Positions 51,002 through 51,888 of a stretch of 51,888 bases of DNA are shown here, piece after piece. The position numbers and the translations under genes were made by a program. How positions within the stretch are numbered: position 1 is the stretch's first letter; the number at the start of each line of letters is the position of its first letter. Where the stretch lies: the NCBI GenBank assembly GCA_041750975.1, contig JBGSYN010000129.1:1-51888 (forward strand), given 5' to 3'. The stretch comes from JBGSYN01 sp041750975 (GTDB lineage: Bacteria; Pseudomonadota; Alphaproteobacteria; Geminicoccales; Geminicoccaceae). The notes under the pieces are model-generated. The model did no database searches, had not been told where the DNA came from, and saw only the letters and a list, made by a program, of their open reading frames with translations.

Positions 51002-51634
51002 ATGGGACTGAAGGTGATCGGGTCGGGCTTTGGCCGAACCGGGACGATGACGGCCAAGGACGCGTTGACGATGCTGGGGTTCGGCCCGTGTCACCACATG
51101 TTCGAAGTCATGCAGAATCCGAAACAACTACCTTTCTGGAAGGCGCTTGCGGCGGGCGATAAGGTCGAATGGGCCGACGTCTTCGAGGAATACACCTCGC
51201 AGGTCGATTGGCCGGGCGCCCATGTCTGGCACGAGACCTCGATCGCCTTTCCGGACGCCAAGGTGATACACACCGAGCGACCGGAAGACGATTGGTGGAA
51301 CAGTTTCAACGGCACCATCGGCAAATCTTTCGCTCGCCGTTCCGAACTCGGATTGCCGCCGCATATCGACGATATATTCCAGACCATGAGCGGCTGGTTC
51401 CTGAAGGAGACCTTCACCGACTTCACCGACCGTACGGCGGCGATCGCCGCCTATCGCTGCAACAACGAAAAGGTGCGGGACACGATCCCGGCCGACCGCC
51501 TGCTGGTCTACAACGTCGCCGAAGGCTGGGACCCGCTCTGCCGCTTCCTCGAAGTCCCCGTACCGTCCACGCCCTTCCCGCACCACAACATCCGCCAGGA
51601 ATTCTGGCAACATTTCGGCGGCGAGCCCGCGTAA
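51002..51634 (+). CDS. Sulfotransferase-like family protein
   Basis: A 210-residue protein of the sulfotransferase-related P-loop fold. The N-terminal VIGSGFGRTGTMTAKDALTM is the 5'-phosphosulfate-binding loop, and KVIHTERPEDDWWNSFNGTI gives the 3'-phosphate-binding region with conserved Arg. LLVYNVAEGWDPLCRFLEVP is the usual C-terminal strand-helix. Donor and acceptor are unknown; bacterial members may not use PAPS. ATG 51002 follows GAAGG. Confidence 0.88.
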   Translation: MGLKVIGSGFGRTGTMTAKDALTMLGFGPCHHMFEVMQNPKQLPFWKALAAGDKVEWADVFEEYTSQVDWPGAHVWHETSIAFPDAKVIHTERPEDDWWNSFNGTIGKSFARRSELGLPPHIDDIFQTMSGWFLKETFTDFTDRTAAIAAYRCNNEKVRDTIPADRLLVYNVAEGWDPLCRFLEVPVPSTPFPHHNIRQEFWQHFGGEPA

Positions 51635-51701
51635 CGAAACACGTTATTGGGTCGAAAACGCCCCCACGAGCATCGGCCCATCCCTCCCGGTTCTGCGGGG
51701 C

Positions 51702-51888
51702 CTACAACTTGCCCTTGCCGATCGCCTCTCGCAGCACCTTCTCGACACGCGCATTGTAGCCACGCCCCGACGCTCGAATGGCGTCGACCACGTCGGCTGC
51801 CAAGCGGAAGCCGATATGGACTTTGGGCCTATCGACCGGCGGCCGGCCCAATCGCTTCCAGCTTTTGTGTTGGTCCGGAAACACCTCT
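51702..51888 (-). CDS. BrnA-type antitoxin (partial, runs off the right edge)
   Basis: The last 60 residues end in IGFRLAADVVDAIRASGRGY and NARVEKVLREAIGKGKL, which fit the C-terminal ribbon-helix-helix domain of the BrnA antitoxin family (PF14384). BrnA normally pairs with the BrnT RNase toxin, transcribed upstream. Here BrnT would lie outside the window. GTG 51884 could start the visible part, but full-length BrnA is longer, so the gene is probably cut by the edge. Confidence 0.65.
   Translation of the reverse strand, partial: EVFPDQHKSWKRLGRPPVDRPKVHIGFRLAADVVDAIRASGRGYNARVEKVLREAIGKGKL

Overview
The window comes from a high-G+C (about 60-65% by eye) Gram-negative bacterium, most likely an alphaproteobacterium of the Rhodospirillales type. 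The main evidence is the block at 1765-6613: a MerR-type regulator, ihfA, fabH, plsX, a DUF177 protein and a ubiquinol-cytochrome c chaperone on the minus strand, facing a divergent bamE. A potassium-independent type proton-pumping pyrophosphatase, class I PHA synthase and the long form of UrtB fit the same assignment. No phage, insertion sequence or CRISPR array was seen. The genes look chromosomal, with a few small accessory patches.

Layout. 1-1721: tail of a class III nucleotide cyclase, a decayed gene with two nonsense codons, a GNAT acetyltransferase and tRNA-Pro(GGG). 1765-8897: the lipid/envelope block above plus hppA. 9497-17289: a nitrogen-acquisition island with a diaminopropionate ammonia-lyase-like enzyme, an N-carbamoyl-D-amino-acid hydrolase and a full urtABCDE urea-type ABC transporter, the last preceded by a near-consensus sigma-54 promoter. 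17424-21247: a YceI/cytochrome b561/YceI set, then a retropepsin-like protease, a cupin and a secreted esterase. 21741-22870: a ladder of degenerate repeats of about 266 bp that are decayed copies of the 3' end of the adjacent lipoprotein gene. 23547-26186: nucleotide-sugar genes (rfbA, an epimerase, rfbC). 26417-33076: oligopeptidase B, then a four-gene Gld-like ABC unit. 33094-34637: an ECF sigma factor with its anti-sigma factor. 34938-39642: phaC, an RraA-like protein and three orphan secreted proteins. 39654-43359: a HIT protein and a three-enzyme sugar-acid catabolic unit. 43372-51888: a large MscS channel, a creatininase-family gene running into a depolymerase-like gene, glmM, a GFA protein, VapBC, a DinB protein, a sulfotransferase-like protein and the end of a BrnA-type antitoxin.

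How the genes work together. FabH and PlsX link fatty-acid initiation to phospholipid synthesis. The nitrogen island suggests release of ammonia from carbamoylated (ureido) compounds: the carbamoylase would free an amino acid, the PLP lyase would deaminate a diamino acid such as 2,3-diaminopropionate, and UrtABCDE would import urea or a related ureide under nitrogen control. The Uxu-like, dihydrodipicolinate-synthase-like and enolase-superfamily genes form a plausible short route for a hexuronate or aldonate. PhaC marks a polyhydroxyalkanoate-storing organism.
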